Numbered from the stretch's first letter, positions 1 to 13,996 are shown. The stretch is DNA of 64,000 nucleotides from Cinclus cinclus (GCF_963662255.1 NC_085046.1:135265392-135329391); one strand, 5' to 3'. Program-made: numbers and translations. Notes: generated by a model from the letters alone, not told the origin.

Positions 1-62
1 TAATAGTCCAGAAAATTTTAAAGTATTCACATAGAATTCTGCTGTGGTTTTGTTTTGTTTTG

Positions 63-70
63 TATTATTA

Positions 71-118
<48 letters not shown>
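63..118. repeat. (TTA)n microsatellite
   Basis: A run of TTA/ATT triplets with a few interruptions near its left end. It makes a leucine-only open frame that has no coding meaning. The purity of the right half suggests it may be length-variable. Confidence 0.95.
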
Positions 119-119
<1 letters not shown>

Positions 120-1151
120 TTGTTTGTTATTTGTTTTTGTTTGGTTTTTTCATTGTTTTAATATTTTCCTTTACAGAGAATAATACAATGAAATCTAGTT
201 TTAATTTTGATAATTCTTCTTCTCTTGATTAACTGACACTTGATGATCACTTAAAGCTTAGGATATAATTTTAAGTGCTATCTTTTCCATTTGCTTTCTC
301 ATTTGTTTTCCTTCTAGAACTTCTTTTTCTAGAATTCTTCAACATGTTTTTTTTCAGTAGCAAGATAGGTGTGTAGAAAAAAAAAGAAATATTATTTCCA
401 TTCTCCCAAATCTAATGTAAGAATCTTCCTTGAAAATTGTCTATATGTTGCTTCCAAAAACTTGGAAAGTAAGTGGATTACTTAGTCCGTATAGAAGCAA
501 TTATTAGTTTTATCCTTATGACAAGTAAACAATAAAACAAGAATGAATGTCATCCAGAAAAAAATGTAATGCTAAAGAAAAGAAAGAAAATGGAAAAAAA
601 ATTACATAAGCAAGGCAACAGAGGCTGAAGAGGACATCCTTCTAGTGTCCAAGACTGTTCTACAAATAACAAAGCTATTTTCTTTTTTATTCACAAGCAA
701 TTTTGGCAGTTTCCTGACAAACAACATTGCATTAACCTCTTTTATCTTAGGAAAGGGAAATGACAATGTTGATATAGCACTCAGAAGATGTGATATCTTG
801 CAAGGACAATATCCTGCTTTTATTCATCTGCACAGGAGAAAAATATATTAGAAGTCCTTCTAGTACATGGAAAACAATCAAATATTGAAGCTCCACTGAA
901 AGATAAATTTATGGATAGAGCTCCTCCCCCTCTTCCATGAAAAAAACCACCACGAATAGCTGAAAAGTAAAAAAAAAAAAAAAATGAACCCTGCAATTCC
1001 TGGCTCAGTATAGAAAGAAGACATAATCAACAGTCTTAAGGCCCCAAACAAGTGTTGTCATTTAATATTTTTCAGTGCTAAAGTTAGACTAGGTCTTTAG
1101 TCAGGACTTTGGACTAAAACAGGTGATCTATCTCAGGTTTATGGATTCTCA
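119..1151. other. AT-rich DNA, no gene seen
   Basis: AT-rich sequence with short A-runs (for example near 970-984). I see no repeat family, splice-site pair or coding-like frame here. The one frame of some length (645-851) is short, has no recognisable motif and lacks codon bias. Confidence 0.6.
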
Positions 1152-1402
1152 TTAAAGCTGTCAGGGAGGTTTAGGTTGGATATTAGGAGAAGATTCTTCC
1201 CTCAGAGGGAAGTTGGACACTGAAAGAGCTTCCCCAGGGAAGAGGTCACAGCACCAATCTTGAGAGAGTTTAAGTGTTTAGACAATATTCTCAGGTGGGT
1301 GATGTGACTCTTGGAGATGGTGCTGTGCAGGGCTAGGAGTTGGGCATTCGTGATCCTGGTGTATCACTTTCTACTCAGGATATTTTATTGCTCTATGATT
1401 CA
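1152..1402 (+). mobile_element. CR1 LINE, 3' end fragment
   Basis: This is the 3' untranslated tail of a CR1 non-LTR retrotransposon, truncated at its 5' side as most bird CR1 copies are. It opens with the conserved stretch read as GGAGGTTTAGGTTGGATATT. It then passes the 'gaagttggacactgaaagagcttccccagggaagaggtcac' region of the family, and ends with 'gcagggctaggagttggg' followed by a degenerate terminal octamer array (gctctatgattc, related to ATTCTATG). No ORF2 coding sequence is left. The subfamily looks like the one whose 3' end carries 'gggctaggagctggactcgatgatcc'. The copy is well diverged and therefore old. Orientation is certain; the 5' end is approximate. Confidence 0.85.
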
Positions 1403-4400
1403 CTACTATAAACTTCCTAGTTCTAAAACTTGCAGTTTGAATCCAGTTGATATCTCTTTTAGAAGCTTTTATATGTTGTGTTTTGATCCCTCAATCAATT
1501 ATTTAAAAGCTACCCATGTAAGTAGTTTTAATTTTTAGATGTTCCCAACTCATTAAAACTCATACCTACTCATTTCACATTGTCATAAAAGCAGAATAAG
1601 GAAATTACAACAACTGCTGTCTGAGATCTTCCTTGAAGCCTTCTGAACACTGAATTAGTCTCTTGTGCTGAGTTCTGGTGTTATCTGAACACCTGCAACC
1701 TACATCAAAGCCATACATTTCTGCAGATCTCTTTTCTTTCCCTCTAGCTCTACTGAACAACAAAATGATCTTACTTCAGTTAAGTCCTTTTACTTGTCCA
1801 TAAAATTGATCAGACATTGCAAGAGAGTAAAAGGTGATTTGGAATTCACTAGAAACGTACTTGAAATAATTTTGTGAATTAGTAGAAAAAGGTTCTCTAC
1901 AAGATTTTAAGAATCAGTAGAGTCAAAGTAACATTAAAGTGAAATTGATCAAAGCAAGAAATATTACAAGGAGTTTTAAGGACATTTAGACCATTCTTTT
2001 CCTAAGGAAAAAACCTTAAAAAGTCATAGGTCATTGTCTCTGTGTTTTGACTTTGATAACAAAAATATAATCAAAACGTGGAATTCGGGGGGGTGGGGGG
2101 TGGCACACTCCAATGAAGTATATTAGAAGAATATGCCATACACTGAATAATTCTGTGATGCTAGTGTTTGTCACAGAAATCTTTAGAACAGAATTCTACT
2201 AGAATGTTATTATTTTTTTATAAGAAAATAATATAAACACATAAGTTACATATTGGTTAAAATTTTTAATTATCTGGTATATTTCTCACTGAATAATTCA
2301 TAGTACATATTTTTCAGAATTATTTTTAAGTTATCTCTTTGAAACTTACTACGGATTTTTTTCTGAAAAACTTTAAAAATTATTGAAGTCATTTGTGTGT
2401 CTCCTGCTTGCTCCAAGTAAATGGCAAGTTTTGTTAGCAGCAGGAAAAATCAAATACAACTGGAAGAGTTATTTATGGAATTGGAAAAAATTTCAATTAA
2501 TAATTCTTGTGACTGAGTTTGAAATTAATATTATGAAAGGTGTAATTTTAAGCATCTTCCTTTGGTGACTGAATTCAGAGAATATTGGTAATACAGACAC
2601 TGAGAAGAGTAATGAATCCAATGTGTATGTGTTTCTCGTTTATTTATTGATTTCATTAGATGTATGCTACTGAGTTATTTTTTTAAAATAGCAAATTAAA
2701 CTAATGAATAAAATTAAATACTCAATATTTTCACCTAATGTATTGGGGAATGCTCTGTATTAGTTATATTAAGACAAGAGAAATTATTTGACAATACCGC
2801 AATTAACAAAATGAAAGTGATATATATTAAATAAAGCTCTGAAGGAATACTATTACATATTTTAACACGATTCTTTAAAACTTGCATTTTCCTAAATATC
2901 TTCTTTACATTAGTATTTACTTTATATACAATACTGCTTTATTTTGTCTCCTGAAATTGAGCTGCTTTTCCTCAAAACAAGAATTCAATACATTTTTGTA
3001 GTATTTATTTGCATGTTTAAACAAATAAGTGATATTTAGAGTACTGCGTATAATTGAATTTATGGTAAGATTTGTGCTGCTGTTAATATGCCTGCTCTTG
3101 AGTCTGAGGTACAAATTTGTAATCTATCCATTACAACTGAGCAACTGATGAAGATATCTGCAAGAAAGTAAGAAACTGAGGCTTCCAAAGAAATAACCAT
3201 CCAAGAAAATAAAACACACCAAAAATAAAACATGCAAGTTTTGCAGTAACAATAGAGCTATCTGATTAATCAAACAGAGAAGTTAACTAAATATTTAAAG
3301 CTCCAAAAGAGGTTGTAGTCCATGAAACCATTATCCAACATATGTTATGTATCATATGTTATATTATATATTATATCATATATCTGCTCTAATGGGAAGC
3401 ATCTTAGAAACTGTATGCAGGATGAGTTTTTTGGGTTGTTGGTTTATTAAGTTTTTTTCTTTCTTTTTTTTTTTTTTTTGAGATCGGGGGCCCTTTACAA
3501 GCATTATTTATCACATCAAATAATTATTACACAATATTCTAGGAAGGAAATTTGATGATTTAGCACCTAGGGAATGTAGCTTTTTTTAGGAAGAAATGGT
3601 ATAAAGGGAAAAAACCCAAACACTTTAACAGATTAAAGCATCATATGAACTTTGTTCAGAAAAATGCTAAACAAAGGCATTTTTTCATGAGTCCAAAATG
3701 AAAAACAAGCAGTTGACTACCTTTTTCAGCTTTCAGAAACTACATTTTTGTTGCATTTTCCTAGTCAGAACTCCATGATTTGAGAGATGCAGTATTCAGC
3801 CTGAGTTTGCCCTCTGCAATTTTCCTTCAGATTATCAGGGATGAACTGATAGCAACCATGAACACAGAAAATTTTTTATTATAGCAAATACATATCTTCC
3901 TATATTCTCTTCTGCTTAAGCTAGAAGACATGAAAATTATATGATATATCTTGAAAAAATTGCTGTTAAACCAGGGAATGTTTTTGTTTCTGTTTTATCT
4001 ATGCTGTACCTATCAGATTTTGGATGGTATCTTGTACGTGTAATAATCCATTTGCAGTTTCTTGCTGCAACTACCTGACAGCAGTGGTAGTTGGTAGATG
4101 ACTATCAGGGTTTGTACTTGCAACATGCTCCCTTGTACTTTGCAAACACTAACATTTCAAGAGCTGCAACATTACTTAATTGTGTTTACGATAAGGACAG
4201 CAGGAAGAAATTGCTGATACCTTCCATTCTCAGTCATGTCTTCAGCTGAGAAGAGCTCTGCTACATTTCAGGATAGAATTTCTGTGGGATACACATTTTT
4301 CTGAGCATAAATTTAATTTTCATAATTTTGACAAAAGCTGTTCAGTTAGATTGAATTTGGGGAAAATTTTCCCATGTAAAAGAAACATTACAACATTTCT

Positions 4401-6412
4401 GAAGGATTTTTTGGGTACATGCTTGAAATGGGTGCTTGCACCCATGCTTGGCTGGCACTCAGAGGAAGGGTGCTTAGTAGCGGAAAATTATATTTGCTTA
4501 TACAAAAATCCAGTTATATTTGACCAGGTTGTGGCCATCTAAAAATGCAGTTGCATATATTGTTTATCTGAATATTTATAGGTAGTTGATTTATCTTTGG
4601 TGTGCTCTATTCTTGGTGGAGCATTAGCAAATCAGCTTTCTTCTGAACTGCTGCTTCTGCCTGGTGTGCAGCATTAAGCCAGGAGCATGGAGAGCACTGG
4701 TGCTCCCAGCACCCTGCCCTGCTCAGACAGCACAGCTGGAAATGGAGGGAGTGTGCAACTGGAGTACAGAGGGGTAAACAAAGAGAGTCACTATACATAC
4801 TCACTTTTGAGCAGAGGTGAAGACATTTTCACTTTTCTAAATGCAGGACTGTGCAACCTTCATGTTATTTAAATGTGGTTTTGTCGCTTTTCATGATCTC
4901 TGCCAATATCAGTAAATGGCCCGTTTGTAATTAGGTGGATTTTCAAAGTTACGTTAAAGCTTTTTAGATGTCAAGTTGAAATTAAACGAAAACATAATTT
5001 TGACTCTCCACTAAACTCTGCATTTAAAAATCAAGAAATTAAGAAGCTTATGCTAATAATACAAGACCATATTTTTTAAAATGTTAAAGGAAATACACAT
5101 ACTGCTGCCTTGCTTATGGAATGTTGGGAACCTTTATAGAACTTTATGGTTACCCAACTCCACTGATTTAAGAAATATTTTTTGCCATGATAAGACAAAT
5201 TAAGAGTGAGATCATTTACTGAGACATACTTACAGGCTGTAAAGTAGTTTCAGAAGCTAAGAGATGTGTAGCCTAGGGTGATACTGAGCATACATTTCAG
5301 CCTGTGCTGAAGTATTGGCCATGCTGATGTGGTAAGATATTCTTGTGGGTTTTCCCTATGACTTTGATACTCAGTCTGAAAACTTCTATAAAGATCCAAG
5401 ATTTCCCAGTTTTTTACTAAAGTGCAGTAGACATTCTTTCCAAAATCCTTTTCTTCATTCCTCCCAGAACTCTCCCAGAATTTTTCCAAACACAGATTTT
5501 TTGTTTCATTTTCTGATGCTACATTTTCTCTTGTACTGAAAGGTAGATCTGGAACATGCATGTCTATAGACATATAGAATTTTAATGTTCTGTGTATATT
5601 TATACCTATCACAGGAGATTGATATCATACAGCCAGAAGGAAAAGTGTTATCGTCAGTCTCAGCTGATGTGTGTTTATAATGCCAGCAAGAAGCATTGTA
5701 ATCCTTATCCTCATACCAATCAGATTTCCTCTTGGGCCTTGCCATACATGGCTCATCCTAACATTTGCAATGAGAATTTAGGACATTTCCCTACACACCT
5801 GCTGTTCCTAAATTGCTGGCATGTGCTGGTGGCAGTACCTACTCCCCAGGGTGTGATGACAACTATGATAACAAAGGACCCAGGCAGTGACAAAGAGAGC
5901 TGTACAACACTTATCTAAATTCTCAGCCTCTTCCAGTTCTTGAGATCCAAAATTGTTCTGTTCCAGTTTACTAACATAATTCAGAAAAAATCCACGGGCT
6001 TGTATTCCTTGAGTGCTCTCACTTGATGTGCAGAGGGGTCACCTTGCAGTCTAAGGATTAAGGGCAATGTCATGTTCTGACCCTGTTCTTTATAATCTTT
6101 TTCTTATCTATTATTAATTGGGATCATTATTCTGTCCTCCCTACAGGATTGTACTAAGCTTCTTGGGCCCAGAACAGGTAGGAAATACTATCAGGGATAA
6201 ATGAAAGAACAGCAAGAAATTATATTTTCATACACAAGCACTTTATAGAAAAAGGCTCTAAAAGAATTCATCACCAATACAAAGATGAAAAGCACTCTAA
6301 AGCTATATCCCACATCAAATTCACATACTCAAATTCATGTGCAAAAACCAGTCAGTATTAATAACCTATACAAAAAAAAAAAACTATCTTGCAGACTCCT
6401 GTTTCTAAACTT
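1403..6412. other. AT-rich DNA without recognised genes
   Basis: Mostly AT-rich sequence. It holds a G-run at 2087-2103, an AT-dinucleotide-rich patch at 3340-3390 and a T-run at about 3464-3479. A slightly GC-richer patch at 4620-4760 could not be assigned to any family. Two overlapping open frames at 5250-5918 are on opposite strands, lack known motifs and are most likely chance frames. Confidence 0.6.
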
Positions 6413-6413
6413 C

Positions 6414-6444
<31 letters not shown>

Positions 6445-6445
6445 A
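6413..6445. repeat. (CAA)n microsatellite
   Basis: About ten perfect CAA units. They encode a threonine run in one frame, which is an artefact of the repeat. Confidence 0.95.
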
Positions 6446-9400
6446 AAGTCAATTGAAACTCAATGGACTTTAAATCAATCTGGAAATAAAATAAAAGAAA
6501 ATAAAAGGCCTGAGAGTTCCACTGTCAAAGCCAGTATATGATTTTCATATTCTCTGCAATATTGTCAGTCATTACAATGTTCTCTTCACTTACCAGGGTC
6601 CTGACAGAAACATCTAATTGCTCATGCTTTCTTGAGTCAAGGTAATCTTTAAGAGCCTTTTTAATCTTCTGTTGAAATGGAACATAGATATTAATCTCTG
6701 GAATATTAAAAACCAGTCTGTATACACAGATTTTTGAGTTGTGCCTTACCTTGTATTTTAAACCCCAGAGCAATGCTGAATGATGTAACTGAAAAATAAG
6801 AAATTTCACTAGCTTGTTTTCAGATAAAGACTTAAGCAGTAGTTAAAACAAAAAATCGTATTGCGAATGCTGAGAAAGGAAGCAGTTTTTATAACCTCCT
6901 ACTGATGAGAAAAGGGAAAAAATAACCCAAATACTTTCTCACAGTGGGAAAATCCTTCCTTGACATTTTTTCATCTCCTTATTGGGTCTTAATTTCTGCA
7001 AAATAACTTTTAACTAATACCAGACTTTACCCCTTGCAGAAATAGAAATGCATCTTCCTAGATAGTATCTCCTGCTACTAAAGCAACTTAATTAGATAAA
7101 ATGTTGTTTTACTATAAAAATGAAGACTGATTTTCTTTTCTTTCCACAAATACCTGCAAGAAATATATGCTTTTAAAAAGAAAGTGTTGTTTCTGTTTCT
7201 TCTTTTACCAACAATCCATGAAGCAGCAGATCAGGGCAACACTGTGCTGTAGTGCCCTAGTATTGTGATTCTGTGCCTTACTGTGATTACCAGCCACATG
7301 AAAATGCTGATCAGTCATCACCTCTTCAACATCAAACAGAATTCCTACGTGAGTCACTAGGATGATCCTCTTTTCTTTTGCTGAGAGGATAACATTCCAT
7401 AAAAAGATAAAGCTTTTTCTTTCAGACCACTCAGCTCTCTCTCTCATCACACCTGAGCCTATTGGCATTTACCACTTGAAGGTAAGTGATAACGACACAG
7501 TTTCAACCAGGAAAATGTTGAGGCAAAGTAAATCTTGAAAACGGAATGATTTTGAACTAACTTTTTATAATCATCACTGAGCTCTTAGTCTCTGAAACAT
7601 GCATCAGGATTACTAGTTTTACATATGTTACAGCCTGGTTTGTTGACTCTATCAAATGTAGACTCTCATCTGTCATTTAACAACCATCTGGTGTCTGTTG
7701 GCAAAGCATCACTTCATCATCTGTAGAATATTGTTCATATGAGGGCTATAGTCCTAAAGCAAATCTGGAGATACTCATATATTCAGCATGATCAGGTCTT
7801 TTTTTTTTTTTTTCTCTTGCAGATCTCAACTTTGTGGATTATTATTGATATACAAAGTGTCATTTTCAAGAAGAAACATATTTAACTGCCCTTCAGACCC
7901 TGAGGCTTAAAATTAGATACTTACATCCATATTTAGGTATGCAACAAGAAGTCTGCCCAGGATTAAGAGAACCAATCAACATATGCCACTCACATAAACT
8001 CCAGTCCAAGTTTTCAGGTACTCATCTGTCCTTGCTGTGCTCATCAAGTCTGGTAGGTGTTCGATAAGGTAATTCAGCTGTAATGCTAAATGTGAATTGA
8101 AAGTTGTAATTTTAAAGAGCAGCTCTTAAAGCTATTTGTTATTCTAATTTTCCCTACACTAACAGCCTTTGACAAGTGCCTCTCTAATTTTCTAACTGTT
8201 GCTTTGATTTTATATTGCTGTCTAATACAATATCAGTAAGCCATCAAATTCAGTGGAAAGGAAACAATGGCTTCCCAAAATTTGATTTGATGCCAAATTT
8301 TGAAATTCTATGCAAGTATAGTAAGACAATTATGCAGAGTTTCTGCCAAGTGTAGATTACTGTACAAACATTTTGAAATAAAATCAGTGTTATAATAAAG
8401 AAGAGATTCTTACATCAGATTCTTTTTAGATGTTTGGATACAGTCATTGAAGGCATTGGGGAATATTTGTTTCCATTCCGTGGCCTTTGGTTGAGAGTTG
8501 CTGGGATTTTAAAGCACAACTAAAGTCTGTTTTCTCCAGTGTGTAATTTTCTCAGAAAACCTTGGGCAACTCTGTTGATTTTTCACTTGTTCTTACTGTG
8601 CTCAAAGATGACAACGTAAGTGCTTGCAGGCAAACTCAAGGAGTTGTTAACCACAAATTCTGTCATGTGGAATTTTCTATCTTTGGGAATATGCAAAAAT
8701 ATGTCTTAGGTACATTTGGAACCTATTATTTGTCACATTCAATATTCTTCCGAAAAATGAATTACTCTGTTAGCTATTCAATGCCTGCAGTTCTTTGTCT
8801 TTCGTTCAGACATATAACATAATCAGAACTCAGTTGTCACTAGCAAGCAGATGAATGTTTGTATGTGGTTTGTAACTCTAATAATGTGCCTACCTTGCAG
8901 TCGAAAGGACTTGTGTATGGGTGGTGCTGTCATTATTGTATCTATAGAAAAATAAGGCACCATATGTACTAGTTGCTCAAATTGATTTAGCAGCTTCTGC
9001 TGAGTTTGGCTACAGTACTAAGAGTAGTTAGGTGAAACAGTTGAATTCGTATCCTTAGCTTATAACTTTCTGCTACCTTAATGTACTTCTGCACTAAAAG
9101 TTGCTGCACTTAAAATTACTGATTTTCAATGCTTAAACTCTCTCAGGGTGGAATAGAGAGAAGATATCTAATTTTAAATAGCTGCAAAACTTCTTAGTTC
9201 TCTTTAGTTCTTATGCTTTATTTTCATGTTTACAGTTCTCAGAGAAGGTCCTTGGTAACTGAGAATATTTTTAAAAAATAATTTTTCTATTTTTATCTGC
9301 TTGAAGATATGTATTTTAAAACATGTTTAGTGATAAGTTAGATTATAACAAAGCAATTGCAAAAAAAAGTGTTTCTCCAAAATAATTTCATTAATATTCA

Positions 9401-9832
9401 TGAAGAAATAAACTGTTTCAGCGTTTTCTCCTGCATGATTTTTGGCATTGCATATGTCCTGCTTGCTTTTGGATTAGTTAAATACTGAGTAAGAAATGGA
9501 GACATTCTTGTTAAATAATGTCACCTGGTATTAAGTGTTCAGAGCTTAGAACATTATTTGCTAAAATGAAGTTTTGGGTGAACCTAATTATGAACACAGT
9601 GCAGGAGTTGACTTGAGTTCTCAATACCAGATGTGCCATTTTTCCTCATTCTTATTTAAGGCTGGAGCCTTCTATGTTTCACTCTTATATAAGGTTGCAC
9701 TGCTTTGGACATGAAGGGAATCCTCAGACAAAGCACAGTTAGATACAGATAAAAATGAACTCAAATTTCTTAAGAGTGCAGGTATCCACTCCTGTGTGTA
9801 TTTCATAGCATTGCATACCAGCCTGCCACACC
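6446..9832. other. AT-rich DNA without recognised genes
   Basis: No repeat family or coding signal recognised. A T-run lies near 7799-7813, followed by a pyrimidine stretch and 'ttgcag', which resembles a splice acceptor. The sequence after it gives no convincing open frame. Confidence 0.55.
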
Positions 9833-9862
9833 TTTTTTCTTTTTTTTTTTTTTTTTTTTTTT
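9833..9862. repeat. poly-T tract
   Basis: An almost pure T-run (one C). It is not attached to a recognisable retroposon, so I cannot say whether it is a minus-strand poly-A tail. Confidence 0.9.
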
Positions 9863-10805
9863 GCTTGGCCACATCTTTTTTGTCTGTTTGCTTGTTTATA
9901 ACTACTGTAGGTGACCATCTCTGAACTGAGAAGATGGTTTAGACTTCTTCCTGGAAGGACCTTTGGGGCAGTTGCTAAGGGTAACATTTCCAGACACCAA
10001 GTTAAATAGAATTGCCGACACACTGAATCCATTTTGTATTTAGGCTTGGTCTCAGGATTTGAATCTTTTGTGATCTGAGTGATTGTCCTGAGCAATAGCT
10101 ATACAAAGGCAAAATTTTACCTGGAATTTTATCTGTAATTTTTGAAAGACTAAATTGATCCTTCTCCCTTTGCCTTCTTAATTATTCAAACCATTCTGAG
10201 TTTATATATGTTAACTATTAACATTATATACATTAACTTCCAAATATTAATCATTATGAGTTTAATAAAAGAAAGTATCCTCACAAATTAAACTCATTCT
10301 GTCCATGATTTTTTTTTTAGCCTTTTCCAAAAGGCTAAAATCTGACTTTCAAAACAATCAGAAACTGTATCTTAGATATACATGTGTTACCTAGAAGGTG
10401 CTACAATTAGTATATTGTCTATCTCACAAAAATACTTTTAAAATTCTATATGTCTTTGTTTGAGTTCTCATCAGTCAACCAGTGCACCTGTACTTGTATC
10501 TCTGTCTTGTTGTCACACAGTGAGAACTCTTCTGCTGCTTTGTGACTCAGTCACCATATTCAACATGGCTACTAAACAGGTCCTGTTAATTGGAGACTTA
10601 TAAGTTAGATTGTGAGAGCATCTGTTAGATTTGAGATTTAAGCAGAGTCATCTCTATCCCCACCAAACCAGGTGCTCAGTTGTTGCTTCTTATCTCCCAG
10701 TGATGAGAGATTTCTTGGGAACACTCAGAGAAACTATTTTTGGGTGTGCAGAAAAGCTTTTGTTCAGAAATAGCTATTGTGTCTGTGACCATCTGTTGCA
10801 TGAGT
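9863..10805. other. AT-rich DNA, no gene seen
   Basis: Nothing recognisable apart from low-complexity patches. The open frames here are interrupted or overlap on opposite strands. Confidence 0.55.
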
Positions 10806-11090
10806 ATAACCAAACCTAACCCTCCTGCAAACACCCCTCCTGGCCTGTCTGGGACCATGTCTGGCCCTTGTTTTCCTCAAAGGGCCTATTCCTGACCCCT
10901 GCCTAGCTTCATCCTGTGCCCAAGCCCATGCCCGGGCTGGCGCTGCCTCCGTGCTCCCCAGCTGCCCTGCCTCTGGCTGACACGGTGGGAATGGACCAGG
11001 ATGCCAAGTCCTGCCCTGCCCTGCTGGCTTGGGCAGTTCCTGCTGTCCCCAAACCCCAGAAAGCAGCTGTCCCATGAGGCATCCCGACTT
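10806..11090. repeat. GC-rich segment, likely dispersed repeat remnant
   Basis: An abrupt GC-rich, C-biased segment in AT-rich surroundings. A core at about 10951-10996 (gtgctccccagctgccctg, then ctggctgacacggtggga) matches a core at about 27334-27376 (gtgtccccagctgcctgtt, then cctggctgggatggtggga) in the other GC-rich segment of this window, in the same orientation. That suggests two old copies of one dispersed family. I do not recognise the family. A 109-residue open frame on the minus strand covers it, but GC-rich DNA holds few stop codons, so I give it no coding weight. Confidence 0.45.
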
Positions 11091-13745
11091 CAAGAATTTA
11101 AAAGTGAAATGTGTTAAAGTCCAACCTAACTCTAGAAATGCAGTTGTATTGAAAGTGGTGAATATTCATATTTGGTTTGCTTGACAAAGGTTTTTTTGAG
11201 CACAGAGTGTTTTGGGTAAAAAAGTATATAGGAACTGAAGAGGCTTTCAAGAGAAAAGGTGACATTATTTGTATGAGAAAAATACAATATGACTTTCCAG
11301 GTTTAATTTCTGATTATGAGGGACATTAACTGTGTGGAAGGAATCTGTCTGACAGTTGCATTGTCATAGGGTTTGGCAAAGAATTGCAGGCGATCCTAAC
11401 AGTGCCAGACCCTGTTAGATGTCCATGTTGATGAACCAGTTTTCCATTCTCCATTTAAATTAATGCTTTCAGACATTTAAAACAAGCAAATTTGAGGGGA
11501 CATGACACTGTACGGGTTTTTTTGTCCTGACAGAGCTTGTGAAAGATTCTAAGCAGTTTTGTAAAGGTCTAGTGCTAATTCTTTCTTATTCGTTAACTAA
11601 GAAATAACAGCTCAAAAGTGCTTTTAGACATTCTCTCTGCATTAATGTGGTTCCCTGACTACTCTGTAATGTGTTGCTTTCTAAGACTAGACTTTCCTTT
11701 GGGTTATAAAGTTTCATTAATGGAGAATTTGGAATTATTCTTTTTACTTCTCCAAAAGCTTTTTCTTGTATTTCTGTCCATTCCCATATGATGACTTTAA
11801 ATTAGTTGGCTCAGAAGCTCATATTCTTTTTTCACACATGATTAAGAAAGTCCAGCGCTATCTTAAGGTTCTTTGACATATTTATGGGCCTGAGAATCAT
11901 TACAATTTCTTTCAGATTACAGTTCAGTCATTTTTTGTTAGCAAAAGTATGAGGTGAGACACTTCCTCTTACTAATCCAAACAAAGTACAACTTCAAGTT
12001 ATCCAGATTCTGTTTAATATTTCTCTCTTTGTTAATTTCAGTTTCTGCTTGTGATTTATTTTTCTCAAGTAATGGAAGTGTGAGCAATTATTTGTTTAAC
12101 AGTCAGACAGTTCTTCTTTACCTGAATTTAGTTTTGATCAAGTGATTTCTTGCGGGTATTATGCTTTTAACTACACATAATTATGCAGTATCTAGTAGAA
12201 CACTAATAATTCTGGTTAAATATCCTTTGTAACTTCTATTTCTTGTTCATTGATCTTGAATGCAAATATATTATTTACAGTCTTATGCTAACTTTAACCC
12301 TAAGGATATATGGTTTAACTAGTTTTTCCCCAAAGTTCATAACTCTTTTTATTTCTACTTTAAAGCTTTACAAATAATCTGATTTCTTATTATTCAATAA
12401 GAATCACATACACTTTCACCTATTATTTTATACAGAAAAAATGCAAGATGCAGAGTCTGCATCTTGAAAAGCAATTTTCACCTTACTTTAGGCCATATCA
12501 CCAGTTTATTTTTCATGTTTCAGACACTGAAAAACATGTGGAGCTTAAATTTTATCTGCACTTTCTAAATACTTTAAGTTTGTGATATAGCAATGATAAA
12601 AATAACATAATTTTTATTTCCTTTATTCTTCTTTTATATATGTATCCAGAGCTCCTTATATGTTAATGTATGTAATGATTTGTTGTGAATGAGTGCTGCA
12701 GCCAATTAAATAATCACTCTCAAAGTTATTGGAAAAAAAAACATGTTTTAATATAAACCTGTGAAAGTGTGATTTAACAGAATTCACTGGCAAGTTCATT
12801 CTATAGCCTAGTACATAGACAAAACATACACAGAAAAATGTGAGGGAGAAGGATGCAGGACACCACCACAAGGGCTTTTTTATCTTCATTCACTAAAACT
12901 ACTAGGATGAGATTGTAATCAGTCTGGAATTTAGGTGATTTCAGTTACTAATGTATGCAACAGATTATTATATAGTTACTACAAGTAGATTCTTGTCTCT
13001 TATACGCGTGTGTTTCAATAGAGGTGACATTCCCTTTCTTAGTCCAAGCATTTTCTAGAAGACCTGAGATGAGGATTTAATCTCAGTCAAAACCACACAG
13101 ATTATTATTCCAATAAATATTGCTTATGGTTAAGAAAACTTTCAACAGTAACACACAGTAGGAAAAAATCATAGTAAATCTTCCAGGTTGAATTATCCTG
13201 ATGATGTTGCTGAGCACTCACTATGTACTTCTATATAGTAAATGGAATAAACGTTATAATTTATACTTTGTAAAAATCATTGCTAGTCACACAGAAATTC
13301 TTTAGGCAATTGTGATAATAATATTAGTTTATGCACCCTTTTAAATAAATTTGGAGATAAAACAGCTTTTATTTTCCTACTTTAAAAAGTGCTTGAGGTG
13401 AGATAATCCATGGCTGTTGTTTGCTATTCCTTCAAAGAAGCTTAGAGTCCTAAAACGTGGGTTGTTTTGACTCTTTCCTCTGAGCCACTCTCAGTAATTT
13501 TCTTTTTCAGTTGTAGATTGCTATGTTCATAAATTTTAACTTTCCACTTAACTTGTGAAAAAAAGAAGGGCAAAATTAGGACTATGATATTTCTTTAATA
13601 ACTGTGTCACTTACATTGAATAGGAATAGTTACAACCTTTAAAGGAACATCACTGCATTTTTCTCTCTCCTTCATTTGCTGTTGCAAGTGCAAGAGCGCA
13701 CGGCTGCCTCGTGCACGGCTTGTTCAAGAGCCCTTCTTTCCTTCT
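11091..13745. other. AT-rich DNA with one palindrome
   Basis: No gene or repeat family recognised. The only clear structure is the palindrome at 12444-12466, listed separately. Confidence 0.55.
12444..12466. repeat. 23-bp palindrome
   Basis: Perfect 11-bp arms, caagatgcaga (12444-12454) and tctgcatcttg (12456-12466), separated by a single G. It does not lie in a recognised transposon. Confidence 0.9.
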
Positions 13746-13996
13746 CTGTAAAGCTGCTCCCCAGCCAGTCAGGCCCCAGCCTTTATTAATTTGCACTATC
13801 TGGACTCTGCATTTACCATTTTTGAACTTCGGATGCCATCCTATTTCCACAGCTTGATGAAATCCCTCTGAATAGCAGACTCTAAAATATAACCAGTCTT
13901 CCTGGTTTGGTACTATCTGTAAATCTGAGTGTTTGCATTTCTTCACCGTGGAAATCAGCAGTGCTGATCAGCAGACCTAGTACCAACCCCTGAAGA
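13746..13996 (-). mobile_element. CR1 LINE, old ORF2 fragment
   Basis: On the minus strand this matches the part of CR1 ORF2 that follows the catalytic aspartates of the reverse transcriptase. The minus-strand frame from 13946 contains KFKNGKCRVQI and, after it, GWGLTGWGAAL. These correspond to the CR1 pattern 'MKFNKGKCRVLHLG ... YRLGADWLESS'. At DNA level 'gctgctccccagccagtcag' is the usual CR1 wording. The fragment lacks both the upstream palm domain and the 3' untranslated region, and similarity is patchy, so the copy is old. Function is lost. The main doubt is the exact boundaries. Confidence 0.7.

Noticed and set aside
44..232. Leucine-rich 62-codon frame resembling a membrane protein
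   Set aside because: It is the translation of the (TTA)n microsatellite.
5250..5918. Overlapping 120- and 108-codon frames on opposite strands
   Set aside because: No motif or coding-like composition, and no conserved-looking residues. Frames of this size are expected in 64 kb.
7795..7825. T-run plus ttgcag resembling a splice acceptor
   Set aside because: The following sequence has no sustained or protein-like frame.
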